Source: a bacterium
GTDB taxonomy: Bacteria > Acidobacteriota > HRBIN11 > JAKEFK01
Direction: 5' to 3'
Assembly (NCBI GenBank): GCA_022616075.1
Contig: JAKEFK010000138.1
Location: 1 to 43,062 of the forward strand
Length of the DNA: 43,062 nt
Shown: positions 32,173-40,799 of the stretch, piece by piece
How positions within the stretch are numbered: position 1 is the stretch's first letter
How the letters are laid out: each line of letters starts with the position of its first letter
The notes under the pieces: generated by a model
What the model was told of the DNA's origin: nothing
The model's input: only the letters and a program-made list of their open reading frames with translations
Database searches by the model: none
Program-made: the position numbers and the translations under genes

Positions 32173-33087
32173 TTACTCCTGAATTCGTTTCAAGTAGAGG
32201 TCTTCGAGCGTTTGTCTCTGCGGCACAATCGATTCAATTTCAAAATTTTGTTTTTCTGACTCTGTGATGATGGAATGAAGCTCCTTGATCGATAGAACCT
32301 GCAAAAGATACTGTGAATCCGCTTTTGTAATGACTTCATGAGGGATTCCATCCATCCGCAAATCCTGTTTGCAGTTGATGGTCACTTCGTAACCATCCAC
32401 CTGTTTCATCAAGGTTTGCACTTTTCCTATCATCTGCACTTTGCCTTTGAGCAGTATCGCAACACGATCGCAGATCATTTCGGCGTCGGAAAGGATATGA
32501 GAGCTAAAAAGCAAAGTTCGTCCTTTCGCTTTTAAGGAGAGCAACAGATCGCGCACTTCTTTCCTACCGACAGGATCGAGGCCGGACATCGGTTCATCCA
32601 GAATAAGAAAATCGGGATCATTCACCAGGGCTTGGGCAAGTCCGATCCGTTGCAGCATTCCTTTTGAATACTTTCGAAGTGGCCTGTTAGCGGCATCGTT
32701 CAGGTGAAAGAAATGCAAAAGCTCCTCCGCTTTTCTTCCGGCCTGGTCTTTGGACATTCCGTGTAACTGTCCTGAAAACATTAGATATTCACGGCCGCTG
32801 AGGAATTCATAAACATAAGGATTCTCCGACAGGAATCCGATTCGAGCCATCGCCTTGGGTGAGGGAACAGGGTCTCCCAGCAATTCGATGGTCCCGGAAT
32901 TAGGGTGTACGAGACTTAAGATGCATTTCAGCGCCGTTGTTTTTCCGGCGCCATTGGGACCAAGTAGACCGAAGATTTCTCCCTGCTCCACATCCAGCGA
33001 AACTTCCTGCAGAGCAACAATCTTTTTAGGGATAAAACCGGTTTTGTAGACCTTGGTGAGATTCGAAATTTTCAAAGCGACCGGCAT
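32173..33087 (-). CDS. ABC transporter ATP-binding protein (NatA/CcmA type)
   Basis: Walker A GPNGAGKTTAL, a Q-loop, the signature YSKGMLQRIGLAQAL (the KGM variant usual for ABC-2 exporters), Walker B FLILDEPMSGLDP and the switch His (LFSSHIL) are all in place. The C-terminal 80 residues are the extension typical of drug/polysaccharide/gliding-type ATPases (MKQVDGYEVTINC). It energises export with the permease gene that follows. It is the first gene of the operon; a TACAAT box lies nine bases before the ATG, and a REP-like palindrome covers the region farther upstream. Confidence 0.92.
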   Translation of the reverse strand: MPVALKISNLTKVYKTGFIPKKIVALQEVSLDVEQGEIFGLLGPNGAGKTTALKCILSLVHPNSGTIELLGDPVPSPKAMARIGFLSENPYVYEFLSGREYLMFSGQLHGMSKDQAGRKAEELLHFFHLNDAANRPLRKYSKGMLQRIGLAQALVNDPDFLILDEPMSGLDPVGRKEVRDLLLSLKAKGRTLLFSSHILSDAEMICDRVAILLKGKVQMIGKVQTLMKQVDGYEVTINCKQDLRMDGIPHEVITKADSQYLLQVLSIKELHSIITESEKQNFEIESIVPQRQTLEDLYLKRIQE

Positions 33088-33100
33088 AAGGATTCTATTG

Positions 33101-33126
33101 TAGCGCAGGCCTACCCGCCCGCACTA
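33101..33126. repeat. REP-like palindrome
   Basis: TAGCGCAGGC is followed by a short centre and GCCCGCACTA. The reverse complement of the right arm matches the left at 8 of 10 positions. It belongs to the same family as the palindrome at 11496-11555. Confidence 0.55.
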
Positions 33127-33140
33127 GAATTTCTGCAGAC

Positions 33141-33269
33141 AGACTGTCCAAAAACGCAGGAAAGCACGCGGTTTGTGGTGGTGCGGGCGACTCGCCCGCA
33201 AAGACCTTGCAGACTGGGCATGGCGTTTGCGGACGCGACGTCCGCGCTACAGGCGTTTTTAGACAGTCT
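33141..33269. mobile_element. MITE-like element with 17-base terminal inverted repeats
   Basis: The ends AGACTGTCCAAAAACGC (33141-33157) and the reverse complement of 33253-33269 match at 16 of 17 positions. The 129-base body contains two strong short palindromes, TGCGGGCG-act-CGCCCGCA (33182-33200) and GCGGACG-cga-CGTCCGC (33229-33245). There is no coding sequence and no transposase in the window. Clear target duplications are not visible, so mobility is a suggestion rather than shown. Confidence 0.5.
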
Positions 33270-33283
33270 TTTTGCGTTACGAT

Positions 33284-34177
33284 GTGTACGTGGGCGCGCT
33301 TCAGACTTCTGTCGTGATTGTGAACTGGAACGGCGCGCATTTTCTACCGGCGCTGCTGCAATCGATTGAGCTTCAACGCGTATCGCAAATCGTTGTCGTA
33401 GACAATCATTCTTCCGATGATTCCCTCCAGGTTCTGCGACAGTTCCCGTCAGTTCAAGTCCTTGCCAACACGGAGAACGTGGGATACGGATCGGCAGCAA
33501 ATCAGGGGATAGAGATTTGCCATACTCCTTACGTCATGTTATTGAATGTAGATGTGGTCGCTCATCCGCGATCCGTTGAAATCCTCGAAGAGTATTTGAA
33601 TAGCCATTCGGATGTTGCCGTTGCAGCCCCGCAGCTGCTTTTCGAGGACGGAAAACTGCAACCTTCCCTCAGGACATTTCCCTCACCTTTTTCTCTCGCT
33701 CTTTATCTTTCCTACCTGGATCGAATTGTTCCGTCAGGCTACCGTCTTCCTGCAAAAGAGCATGGTCAACTTCGTGAAGTGGATCAGCCCATGGGCGCCG
33801 CTTTGATGATTCGAAAGTCGGTGCTAGACGAGGTAGGTTTTTTTGATCCGAAGTTCTTTTTATATATGGAAGAGGTGGATCTTTGCTACAGAATCAAACA
33901 GAAGGGTTTCAAGATCGTTTACTTGCCGGAAGCGAAAATGACTCATCTTGCCGGAGGTAGCTCGGAGCAGGCATGGGAGCGCAGTCAGAGGAATTTTTTC
34001 GACAGCACATTCAGGTATTTTCGAAAACATTTTCCGGAATCGAAAGCGCGAATGCTTCGGTTTCTATTGCCTCCGGCCCTTGCATTCCGTTCGTTGGTTT
34101 TGCTTTTCGGTGGACGCTTTCGCCAGAGTAAGTTTTATCTCAAGGAAGCCTGGCGTTCTTGGCGTCTTGGCGGTTAA
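33284..34177 (+). CDS. Glycosyltransferase family 2 (rhamnosyltransferase-like)
   Basis: [36 protein letters not shown] and the metal-binding LLNVDV (DxD-like) segment, followed by [34 protein letters not shown], are typical of the GT2 subgroup that includes rhamnosyltransferases. It would extend a cell-surface glycan. TTG 33272, GTG 33284 and GTG 33290 are possible starts; only a few residues precede the fold. The last residues (WRSWRLGG) and the stop codon are encoded by a CTTGGCG repeat. It converges on aconitase with a 4-base overlap. Confidence 0.88.
   Translation: MYVGALQTSVVIVNWNGAHFLPALLQSIELQRVSQIVVVDNHSSDDSLQVLRQFPSVQVLANTENVGYGSAANQGIEICHTPYVMLLNVDVVAHPRSVEILEEYLNSHSDVAVAAPQLLFEDGKLQPSLRTFPSPFSLALYLSYLDRIVPSGYRLPAKEHGQLREVDQPMGAALMIRKSVLDEVGFFDPKFFLYMEEVDLCYRIKQKGFKIVYLPEAKMTHLAGGSSEQAWERSQRNFFDSTFRYFRKHFPESKARMLRFLLPPALAFRSLVLLFGGRFRQSKFYLKEAWRSWRLGG
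34151..34175. repeat. CTTGGCG-type repeat forming the GT2 C-terminus
   Basis: Tandem near-copies of TGGCGTTCTTGGCGTCTTGG, the reverse complement of the element at 2231-2256, encode the last GT2 residues and its TAA. Confidence 0.6.
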
Positions 34178-36999
34178 GACTGAAGTAATTGCCGCAAAAC
34201 GTACGGAAGGATACCACGGTGCTGATAGTATTCCACTTCAATGGGCGTATCGATTCTCAGAATGACCTTTACTTCTTCCGAACTGCCATCGGTGCGATGA
34301 ATTCTTAGCGTCACGTGTTGTTGCGGTTTGATTCCGTCTTCGAGACCTGTTATATCAAACGTCTCGGTGCCATTCAGTTTTAGCGTGCGGGCATTGGTTC
34401 CTTCCAGGAACTGGCATGCCAACACTCCCATCCCTATGAGATTGCTGCGGTGGATACGCTCAAAACTTTCCGCGATCACCGCGCGTACTCCGAGCAAACG
34501 GGTACCTTTTGCGGCCCAGTCACGAGAGCTGCCCGTTCCATATTCCTGTCCGGCAAGGATGATGAGTGGAACTCCTGCGCTCTGATATTTCATTGACGCG
34601 TCGTAAATCGTCATCTGCACTCCATCCGGATGGTAAATTGTTACTCCACCTTCGACGCCGGGAACCATTAGGTTTTTGATCCGGACATTCGCAAATGTTC
34701 CACGCGTCATCACACGATCGTTTCCGCGTCTGGCGCCATAACTGTTGAAGTCTTTCTCTTCCACTCCATTCTCGAGCAAATATTTTCCTGCCGGGCTGTT
34801 CTTTTTGATGGCGCCTGCGGGACTGATGTGATCGGTGGTAACGGAATCACCAAAGATGGCCAGTGGCCGTGCTCCATGGATATCGGTAACCTTGGAACTC
34901 TGTGTGCTGAACTCCAGAAAAAAGGGTGGTTCCTGAATATAAGTAGAATCCGGATCCCATTTATAAACTGCGCCTGTGCTGGAAGAAATCTCGTTCCAGA
35001 GCGGATTCTGGTTCGCGAATTCACCATAGAGCCGTTTGAAGGTTGAGGGATCCATTGCCGTGCGCATCAGATCGCTGACCTCATTGAGGCTCGCCCAGAT
35101 GTCTCTTAAAAAAACATCTTTGCCATCCTTTCCTTTCCCGATTGGTTCTGATGTGAGATCAATGTCAACTTTTCCAGCGAGAGCAAATGCGACAACTAGC
35201 GGAGGACTCATCAAGAAATTCGCTTTGATGTTCTGATGCACCCTTGCTTCAAAATTTCGATTGCCGCTCAGCACACTTGCCGCAATCAGGTCGTTCTTCG
35301 TAACCGCTTCTTCGATGCTGGGATGCAACGGTCCGGAGTTGCCAATGCAGGTGGTGCAACCGTAACCGACAAGATTGAAACGCAGATCGTTCAAATACCG
35401 GCTGAGTCCGGTTTTTTCAAGATATTCAGTGACCACACGGGATCCGGGCGCCAGTGAAGTTTTCACATAGGGTGGAACTTTGAGTCCTTTTTCTACTGCC
35501 TTTTTTGCGAGCAGGCCGGCCGCCAGCATTACACTGGGATTGGAAGTGTTTGTGCACGATGTGATGGCGGAGATAAGAACAGATCCATGACCAATCTCCG
35601 TCCGTTTCTCGGGAGTTTGCACTACATCTTTGGGAACTTCGTCCGGAGTGGGGCGGTTGTTGATCATTTCAAGCTCAGTCCATGCGCTGGTTCCCTTACG
35701 TTCGTTTGGCGCTGTTGCCTGTTCACCGCCGCCACTGTGACTTGCCTGTGTGCGTCCATTCAGGTGTACAGGAATACGGAGCGAAAGATTTTCGGTTTTG
35801 TTGTAACCGTTTTCCGAGACCGGCTTCCGGAGTAATTGCGAGAACCTGTTCTTCAGATCCCCGAGTTCGATCCTGTCCTGCGGCCTCTTCGGACCGGCGA
35901 CAGAAGGACTGACTTCGTGAAGATTCAGCTCTAATACTGTAGAGTAATCGCACTGGTCCTTTTGCGGAATTCCGAAAAGCTGCTGCGCTTTAAAATAGTT
36001 GCGGAAAGCATCCACATCTTTTTCCCTCCGACCTGTAGCGATTAGATATTTGCAAGTCTCTTCATCAATGGGGAAATATCCCATCGTTGCTCCGTATTCA
36101 GGAGCCATGTTTGCAATCGTTGCGCGGTCCGGCACAGCAAGAGAGGTTGCTCCCGCGCCGTGGAATTCAACAAACTTCCCAACCACTTTCGCTTTTCGGA
36201 GCATCTCTGTTACATGCAACACGAGATCGGTGGCTGTCACTCCGTCGCGAAGTTTTCCACTCATGTGAACTCCCACGACATCGGGAGTCAGGAAATAAAC
36301 AGGTTGTCCGAGCATTCCGGCTTCGGCTTCGATTCCACCAACTCCCCAGCCCACGATCCCAAGACCATTGATCATGGTTGTATGAGAATCCGTGCCCACA
36401 AGCGTGTCCGGATAAAAAACTCCATCTTTGCTGAGCACACCTTGCGCGAGGTATTCAAGATTTATCTGGTGAACAATTCCAATTCCCGGAGGTACAACGG
36501 TAAAGCCGTCAAAAGCCTGAGTTCCCCATTTCAAGAATTCATACCGGGCGCGGTTCCTTTGAAATTCTATTTCCATGTTCCGTTGCAAAGATTCACGGGC
36601 GCCGAAAAAATCGACCTGCACAGAGTGATCGATGACAAGATCCACCGGAACCAGAGGCTCGATGATTTTGGGATTCTTTCCCATTCTGTCGACAACGGAC
36701 CGCATCGCAGCAAGATCGACCAGTAAGGGAACGCCTGTGAAATCCTGGAGCACAATTCTTGCCACAATAAAAGGAATTTCGGCTGTTCTTGCTTCATTCG
36801 GTTTCCAATTCGCCAGCGAACCGATGTCCTGTTCTTTGATTTTCAGTCCGTCAAAATTGCGAAGAACGGACTCCAGTACGATTCGAATGCTCACCGGCAA
36901 ACGGGATACGGGCCCGATTCCTTCCTTTTCAAGCCTCGGCAATGAATAGAAACTACCTTCTTCAAAATTCTGCAACGTATTGAATAGATTGTGCGCCAT
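34174..36999 (-). CDS. acnA: Aconitate hydratase (AcnA/IRP type)
   Basis: This full-length aconitase of 941 residues isomerises citrate and isocitrate in the citric acid cycle. The 4Fe-4S ligands are in [10 protein letters not shown] (one Cys) and [12 protein letters not shown] (two Cys). The N-terminal [34 protein letters not shown] and the swivel domain [17 protein letters not shown] with the catalytic Ser-Arg segment are all conserved. A low-complexity insert of about 30 residues ([16 protein letters not shown]) between the N-terminal domains is a bit unusual. The gene is divergent from the GT2-VWA gene with a 32-base gap that must hold both promoters. Confidence 0.96.
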   Translation of the reverse strand: MAHNLFNTLQNFEEGSFYSLPRLEKEGIGPVSRLPVSIRIVLESVLRNFDGLKIKEQDIGSLANWKPNEARTAEIPFIVARIVLQDFTGVPLLVDLAAMRSVVDRMGKNPKIIEPLVPVDLVIDHSVQVDFFGARESLQRNMEIEFQRNRARYEFLKWGTQAFDGFTVVPPGIGIVHQINLEYLAQGVLSKDGVFYPDTLVGTDSHTTMINGLGIVGWGVGGIEAEAGMLGQPVYFLTPDVVGVHMSGKLRDGVTATDLVLHVTEMLRKAKVVGKFVEFHGAGATSLAVPDRATIANMAPEYGATMGYFPIDEETCKYLIATGRREKDVDAFRNYFKAQQLFGIPQKDQCDYSTVLELNLHEVSPSVAGPKRPQDRIELGDLKNRFSQLLRKPVSENGYNKTENLSLRIPVHLNGRTQASHSGGGEQATAPNERKGTSAWTELEMINNRPTPDEVPKDVVQTPEKRTEIGHGSVLISAITSCTNTSNPSVMLAAGLLAKKAVEKGLKVPPYVKTSLAPGSRVVTEYLEKTGLSRYLNDLRFNLVGYGCTTCIGNSGPLHPSIEEAVTKNDLIAASVLSGNRNFEARVHQNIKANFLMSPPLVVAFALAGKVDIDLTSEPIGKGKDGKDVFLRDIWASLNEVSDLMRTAMDPSTFKRLYGEFANQNPLWNEISSSTGAVYKWDPDSTYIQEPPFFLEFSTQSSKVTDIHGARPLAIFGDSVTTDHISPAGAIKKNSPAGKYLLENGVEEKDFNSYGARRGNDRVMTRGTFANVRIKNLMVPGVEGGVTIYHPDGVQMTIYDASMKYQSAGVPLIILAGQEYGTGSSRDWAAKGTRLLGVRAVIAESFERIHRSNLIGMGVLACQFLEGTNARTLKLNGTETFDITGLEDGIKPQQHVTLRIHRTDGSSEEVKVILRIDTPIEVEYYQHRGILPYVLRQLLQS

Positions 37000-37019
37000 A
37001 GATGTCCTCTTACATTCAT

Positions 37020-37025
37020 TATAAT
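37020..37025 (+). promoter_or_regulatory. -10 box for leaderless transcription of the GT2-VWA gene
   Basis: TATAAT is followed by six bases (TGTTTT) and ATG 37032. The layout is nearly identical to that before ATG 11569 (TATAATTG...ATG). No clear -35 box or Shine-Dalgarno sequence is seen. Confidence 0.5.
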
Positions 37026-37031
37026 TGTTTT

Positions 37032-38588
37032 ATGCGAGTGTCTGTGATCATACCGGCCCTCAATGAGGAGGAGTCGATCGGGCCGGTTCTCGACCACATT
37101 CCCAGGGAACTTGTTTCCCAGATCATCGTTGTGGACAACGGATCGACCGACCGGACTGCTGAGATTGCAAGGGAGCGCGGAGCTCATGTTGTGCGTGAAA
37201 CGCGCCGCGGATATGGACACGCCTGTTTACGCGGCATCGAAGAGCTGCAGAATCCTGATGTGGTCGTATTTCTCGATGGTGATTTCAGCGACTATCCGGA
37301 AGAGATGAGGAGCTTGATCGAGCCCATCCAAAAGGACCAGGCAGATCTGGTAATCGGCTCGCGCTCAAGTGGTGAACACGCAAGAGGCGCGTTGCCTTCT
37401 CATGCTGCGTTTGGTAACAGGCTCGCGAGCACGTTGATCTGGTGGTTTTTCGGGTTCCGGTATACTGATCTCGGGCCATTTCGCGCGATCCGCTATGAAG
37501 CTTTGAAGAAGCTGGAAATGGTGGACCCCACTTTCGGTTGGACTGTGGAGATGCAAATTAAGGCCGTTCGCAAGGGTTTACGAATTTGTGAAGTGCCGGT
37601 TTCTTACAGGAAACGGATAGGAGAATCAAAGATCAGCGGCACCATTTCAGGCTCTGTAAAGGCTGGTGCCAAAATTATCTGGACGATTCTGAAATATCGC
37701 TTTCTGCCGCCGGCGTCCCCAAGGCTCCTCATGATTCTCTTCCTTTTATATACTTTTGCGGGTCAAGCCCAACATCAAGAGATCGTAAACGTCCAGGTCG
37801 TGAATCTACAAGTGTCCGTGCTGGATAAAAAAGGAGAATTTATTACCGAGCTAACTCCTGAAGATTTCCTTGTCTGGGAAGATGATACAGCACAGCAGGT
37901 TCTCGATCTTGAAATTCAACGTGAGCCTTTTTCGATCGGGGTTTTGATCGATACAAGCAGCAGCATGCAGTCCGTATTTCAGATCACGGGGCGCGGCACC
38001 ACAGATTTCCTTTCTTCCCTTCGTCCGGATGATGAGTTCTTTGTGATGACTTTTGATGATCGCGTTCAAGTTCAACAGGACCTGACGAAAAAAGCGGATA
38101 GCCCTAAGAACGATTGGAATGACTTTCGCTATGGCAATCGCACAAAACTGTACGAAGGCCTGCTCGGCTCTCTGTATCGATTGTCTAAAGCAACGTATCC
38201 AAGGCGCGCTCTCTTTTTGATTTCCGATGGGGTCAATACAGGGGGTTCAGGCAATCTCAACCAGGCGATTGAGCTGGCTCAGAAAAACAAAGTCATCATC
38301 TATAGTTTGATTCTGGAAAATTCTGACGCGGATTTTAACACTTTGCGAAAATTATCGGAGAGCACGGGCGGCACTTACTTCATTTTGTATGATGAATTTC
38401 CCCGGCTTCAAGCAGCTTACAACAAAATCGCGATGGATCTCGCCCACAGGTTTACTCTTTATTACAAGTCGATTAGCGATTATTCGAGCGTGAAAAAGCC
38501 TGAAATCAAAATTCGGATGAAGAATCCGGACTGGTCAGTCCGCTTCCAGCGAGCTTATTATGGAGCGCAGGCTTCCAGCCTGCATTAA
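37032..38588 (+). CDS. Fusion of a DPM1-like GT2 glycosyltransferase and a VWA domain
   Basis: Residues 1-225 are a polyprenyl-phosphate glycosyltransferase-like GT2 (VSVIIPALNEEESIG, VVDNGSTDRT, FLDGDFSD with D82/D84, SYRKRIGESKISGT). In frame, a hydrophobic segment (RLLMILFLLYTFAGQAQ, 231-247) looks like a signal peptide or membrane helix. Residues 250-510 are a VWFA-related domain of the type frequent in Acidobacteriota, with the metal-ion site DTSSS (307-311) and ALFLISDGVNTGG. The GT part would face the cytoplasm and the VWA part the periplasm. An internal ATG at 37731 could give the VWA protein alone. The last residues (GAQASSLH) come from a palindromic repeat. Confidence 0.85.
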   Translation: MRVSVIIPALNEEESIGPVLDHIPRELVSQIIVVDNGSTDRTAEIARERGAHVVRETRRGYGHACLRGIEELQNPDVVVFLDGDFSDYPEEMRSLIEPIQKDQADLVIGSRSSGEHARGALPSHAAFGNRLASTLIWWFFGFRYTDLGPFRAIRYEALKKLEMVDPTFGWTVEMQIKAVRKGLRICEVPVSYRKRIGESKISGTISGSVKAGAKIIWTILKYRFLPPASPRLLMILFLLYTFAGQAQHQEIVNVQVVNLQVSVLDKKGEFITELTPEDFLVWEDDTAQQVLDLEIQREPFSIGVLIDTSSSMQSVFQITGRGTTDFLSSLRPDDEFFVMTFDDRVQVQQDLTKKADSPKNDWNDFRYGNRTKLYEGLLGSLYRLSKATYPRRALFLISDGVNTGGSGNLNQAIELAQKNKVIIYSLILENSDADFNTLRKLSESTGGTYFILYDEFPRLQAAYNKIAMDLAHRFTLYYKSISDYSSVKKPEIKIRMKNPDWSVRFQRAYYGAQASSLH

Positions 38589-38600
38589 GGGCCGCAGGCT
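38566..38600. repeat. GCAGGCT/AGCCTGC palindrome at the VWA gene end
   Basis: GCAGGCT-tcc-AGCCTGC forms a 7-base stem, followed by another GCAGGCTTTTAG. The stem encodes the last residues of the VWA protein and the TAA stop lies just after it; it may also act as a transcript-end hairpin. Confidence 0.6.
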
Positions 38601-38676
38601 TTTAGATGCCCGGGTTCCGTAACTGGCTAAATCGCCCCGCATTCATTATCATTTCTGTGCTTTTTGGAGGAGAGAT

Positions 38677-38919
38677 ATGTCAGAGGTTGTAATCAAAGTG
38701 CTCAAAAACGGACCGTTGCGCGTGGAAGGAAAAGTGCAGCTAATTGATCCCCAAGGGAATGTGATCGCCGGCGATAAGGAAAAATTCTCACTCTGCCGAT
38801 GTGGTCATTCTTCAAACAAACCTTTTTGCGACGGAACGCATAACAAGATTGGCTTCCAGCACGAGGATGCCTGGACACCGCCACCTCCACCACCGCCACC
38901 GAAACCCGAAATTTCATGA
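38677..38919 (+). CDS. CDGSH iron-sulfur domain protein
   Basis: The motif [21 protein letters not shown] gives the three Cys and one His that hold the redox-active 2Fe-2S cluster of CDGSH (PF09360) proteins. The N-terminal 40 residues ([21 protein letters not shown]) match the usual small bacterial form. The tail is a run of Pro ([15 protein letters not shown]), encoded by repeated CCN codons. A strong Shine-Dalgarno sequence (GGAGGAGAG) lies before ATG 38677. The stop overlaps typA by 4 bases (ATGA), an unusual pairing that suggests coupled translation. The redox or cluster-transfer partner is unknown. Confidence 0.92.
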   Translation: MSEVVIKVLKNGPLRVEGKVQLIDPQGNVIAGDKEKFSLCRCGHSSNKPFCDGTHNKIGFQHEDAWTPPPPPPPPKPEIS

Positions 38920-40700
38920 GAACTCGTGACGACATCCGGAATCTCGCGATCATCGCGCATGTAGATCACGGGAAAACCACGCTTGTGGATGCGATGCTCT
39001 GGCAAAGTGGCATTTTCCGTGAAAATCAGAAGGTCAACGAGCGCGTAATGGACAACATCGATCTGGAACGCGAGAAAGGAATCACCATCATGGCCAAGAA
39101 TCTGGCCGTCTGGTACAAAGGGGTCAAGCTCAACATCGTCGATACTCCGGGTCACGCAGATTTTGGAGGTGAAGTGGAGCGCACGTTGAACATGGTCGAT
39201 GGTGTGATGCTGCTGGTGGATGCGTCGGAAGGTCCATTGCCGCAAACTCGTTTCGTCCTGAAAAAAGCTCTCGAGCTGGATCTGCCTTCCATTGTTGTGA
39301 TCAATAAAATTGACCGCAGCGACGCTCGTATTCCGGAAGTCCGGAATGAAGTGTATGACCTGTACATTGATCTCGATGCGAAAGACAGACAAATCGATTT
39401 TCCTATTCTTTATACAAACGCGCGTGCGGGAATTGCAAAGACGAATCTGGAAGAGGATTCGCGAACTTTGATTCCTCTTTTCGAAGAGATTCTGCGAACG
39501 ATTCCTCCGCCCCGTTTTGACGAAACCGCGGACCTGCAGCTCTGGGTTACTAATGTGGATTACAACGACTACCTGGGACGATTGGCAATTGGGAAAATCA
39601 TCCAGGGAAAAATCCATGAAAATGAGGCGGTTTCGATTTGTAAACTCGATGGCAATCTTGAGAATACACGGGTCACAAAAGTATTTGTGTTCGACGGACT
39701 CGGTCAGAATGAGGTATCGGAAGCCGGCGCAGGAGACATTGTCGCTATCGCCGGAAATGAAAACGTGACCATCGGTGAGACGATCGCATTTGCCGAAAAT
39801 CCGCGCGCTTTGCCGGTGTTGAAGGTAGATGAGCCAACGATTTCCATGTTTTTCAGCGCCAACATCTCCCCCTTTTCAGGTCAGGATGGTAAGTACGTCA
39901 CGGCAAGACATTTGCGCCAGCGGTTGGAACGCGAACTGTTGCGGAATGTCAGCTTAAGAATGGAAGTGCACGAAGGAGCAATGGAAACATATCGCGTGAT
40001 GGGGCGGGGCGAATTGCAGATGGCGATTCTGATTGAGATGATGCGGCGGGAGAGCTATGAATTCGAGGTGTCGAAACCCGAAATCATCACGAAAACAGAA
40101 GACGGTATTTTGCTGGAGCCAACTGAGCACCTGATTATCGATTGTCCGGAAGAATACATCGGGGTTAGCACGCAAAAAGTCGGGATGAGAAAAGGGCACA
40201 TGCTGAATATGGTGAATCATGGCAAAGGTCGTGTTCGGCTTGAGTTTCAAATCCCAACCCGGGGTTTGATCGGCTTTCGTTCGGAATTCCTAACCGACAC
40301 GCGGGGCACGGGAATCATGAATCATCTTTTTGCGTCCTTCGAACCGTGGCTTGGAGAGATCACGACCCGGAGCAATGGAGTCCTTGTATCGGACCGTGAT
40401 GGGCGCGTGACTGCGTATGCGTTGAACAACCTTCAGGACCGCGGTGAGCTTTTTGTGAAGCCTGGTCAGGACGTTTACCGCGGAATGATCTGCGGACAGA
40501 ATTCGCGAAACGTCGACCTCTGGGTGAATGTCACGAAGGAGAAAAAACTGACGAATATGCGCGCTTCCGTTGCTGACGATGCCATTCGGCTGATTCCTTT
40601 CACTGACATGGGACTCGAGAAGGCCCTTGAGTTCATTAATCCCGATGAGCTGGTCGAAGTTACCCCACGTTCCATCCGGATGCGCAAGAAAAAGATGTAA
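38916..40700 (+). CDS. typA: Ribosome-associated translational GTPase TypA/BipA
   Basis: The G-domain begins with [20 protein letters not shown] (G1), [14 protein letters not shown] (G3) and INKIDR (G4), followed by an EF-Tu-like beta domain and the EF-G-like domains III and [25 protein letters not shown] is a BipA-specific C-terminal segment. The length of 594 residues is typical. BipA binds the 70S ribosome and helps 50S assembly and growth at low temperature or stress. It overlaps the CDGSH gene by 4 bases at the start codon. Confidence 0.96.
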   Translation: MRTRDDIRNLAIIAHVDHGKTTLVDAMLWQSGIFRENQKVNERVMDNIDLEREKGITIMAKNLAVWYKGVKLNIVDTPGHADFGGEVERTLNMVDGVMLLVDASEGPLPQTRFVLKKALELDLPSIVVINKIDRSDARIPEVRNEVYDLYIDLDAKDRQIDFPILYTNARAGIAKTNLEEDSRTLIPLFEEILRTIPPPRFDETADLQLWVTNVDYNDYLGRLAIGKIIQGKIHENEAVSICKLDGNLENTRVTKVFVFDGLGQNEVSEAGAGDIVAIAGNENVTIGETIAFAENPRALPVLKVDEPTISMFFSANISPFSGQDGKYVTARHLRQRLERELLRNVSLRMEVHEGAMETYRVMGRGELQMAILIEMMRRESYEFEVSKPEIITKTEDGILLEPTEHLIIDCPEEYIGVSTQKVGMRKGHMLNMVNHGKGRVRLEFQIPTRGLIGFRSEFLTDTRGTGIMNHLFASFEPWLGEITTRSNGVLVSDRDGRVTAYALNNLQDRGELFVKPGQDVYRGMICGQNSRNVDLWVNVTKEKKLTNMRASVADDAIRLIPFTDMGLEKALEFINPDELVEVTPRSIRMRKKKM

Positions 40701-40788
40701 TTTTCACCGCAAAGAGCGCAGAGATCGCCGAGAAGAAAGATAATTCTGTTTTTCCTCTGTGTGCTCTGCGTCCTCTGCGGTAAAATAC
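40701..40788. repeat. Long imperfect palindrome of CCGCAGAGGACGCAGAG type
   Basis: TTTTCACCGCAAAGAGCGCA on the left pairs imperfectly with CTCTGCGTCCTCTGCGGTAA on the right across about 88 bases. The CGCAAAGAGCGC phrase links it to the other intergenic repeats. It fills the gap between typA and the P1 peptidase gene and could end the typA transcript. Confidence 0.65.
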
Positions 40789-40799
40789 CAGCCATACCC

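Noticed and set aside
33141-33269. Full insertion sequence
   Set aside because: Only 129 bases long, with no transposase frame and no visible target duplication.
36160-36726. Plus-strand 188-codon frame opposite aconitase
   Set aside because: It is a shadow of the aconitase coding sequence.
38805-39617. 270-codon open frame on the minus strand opposite typA
   Set aside because: It is a mirror of the strongly conserved typA and CDGSH frames; it has no recognisable protein features and no start signals.
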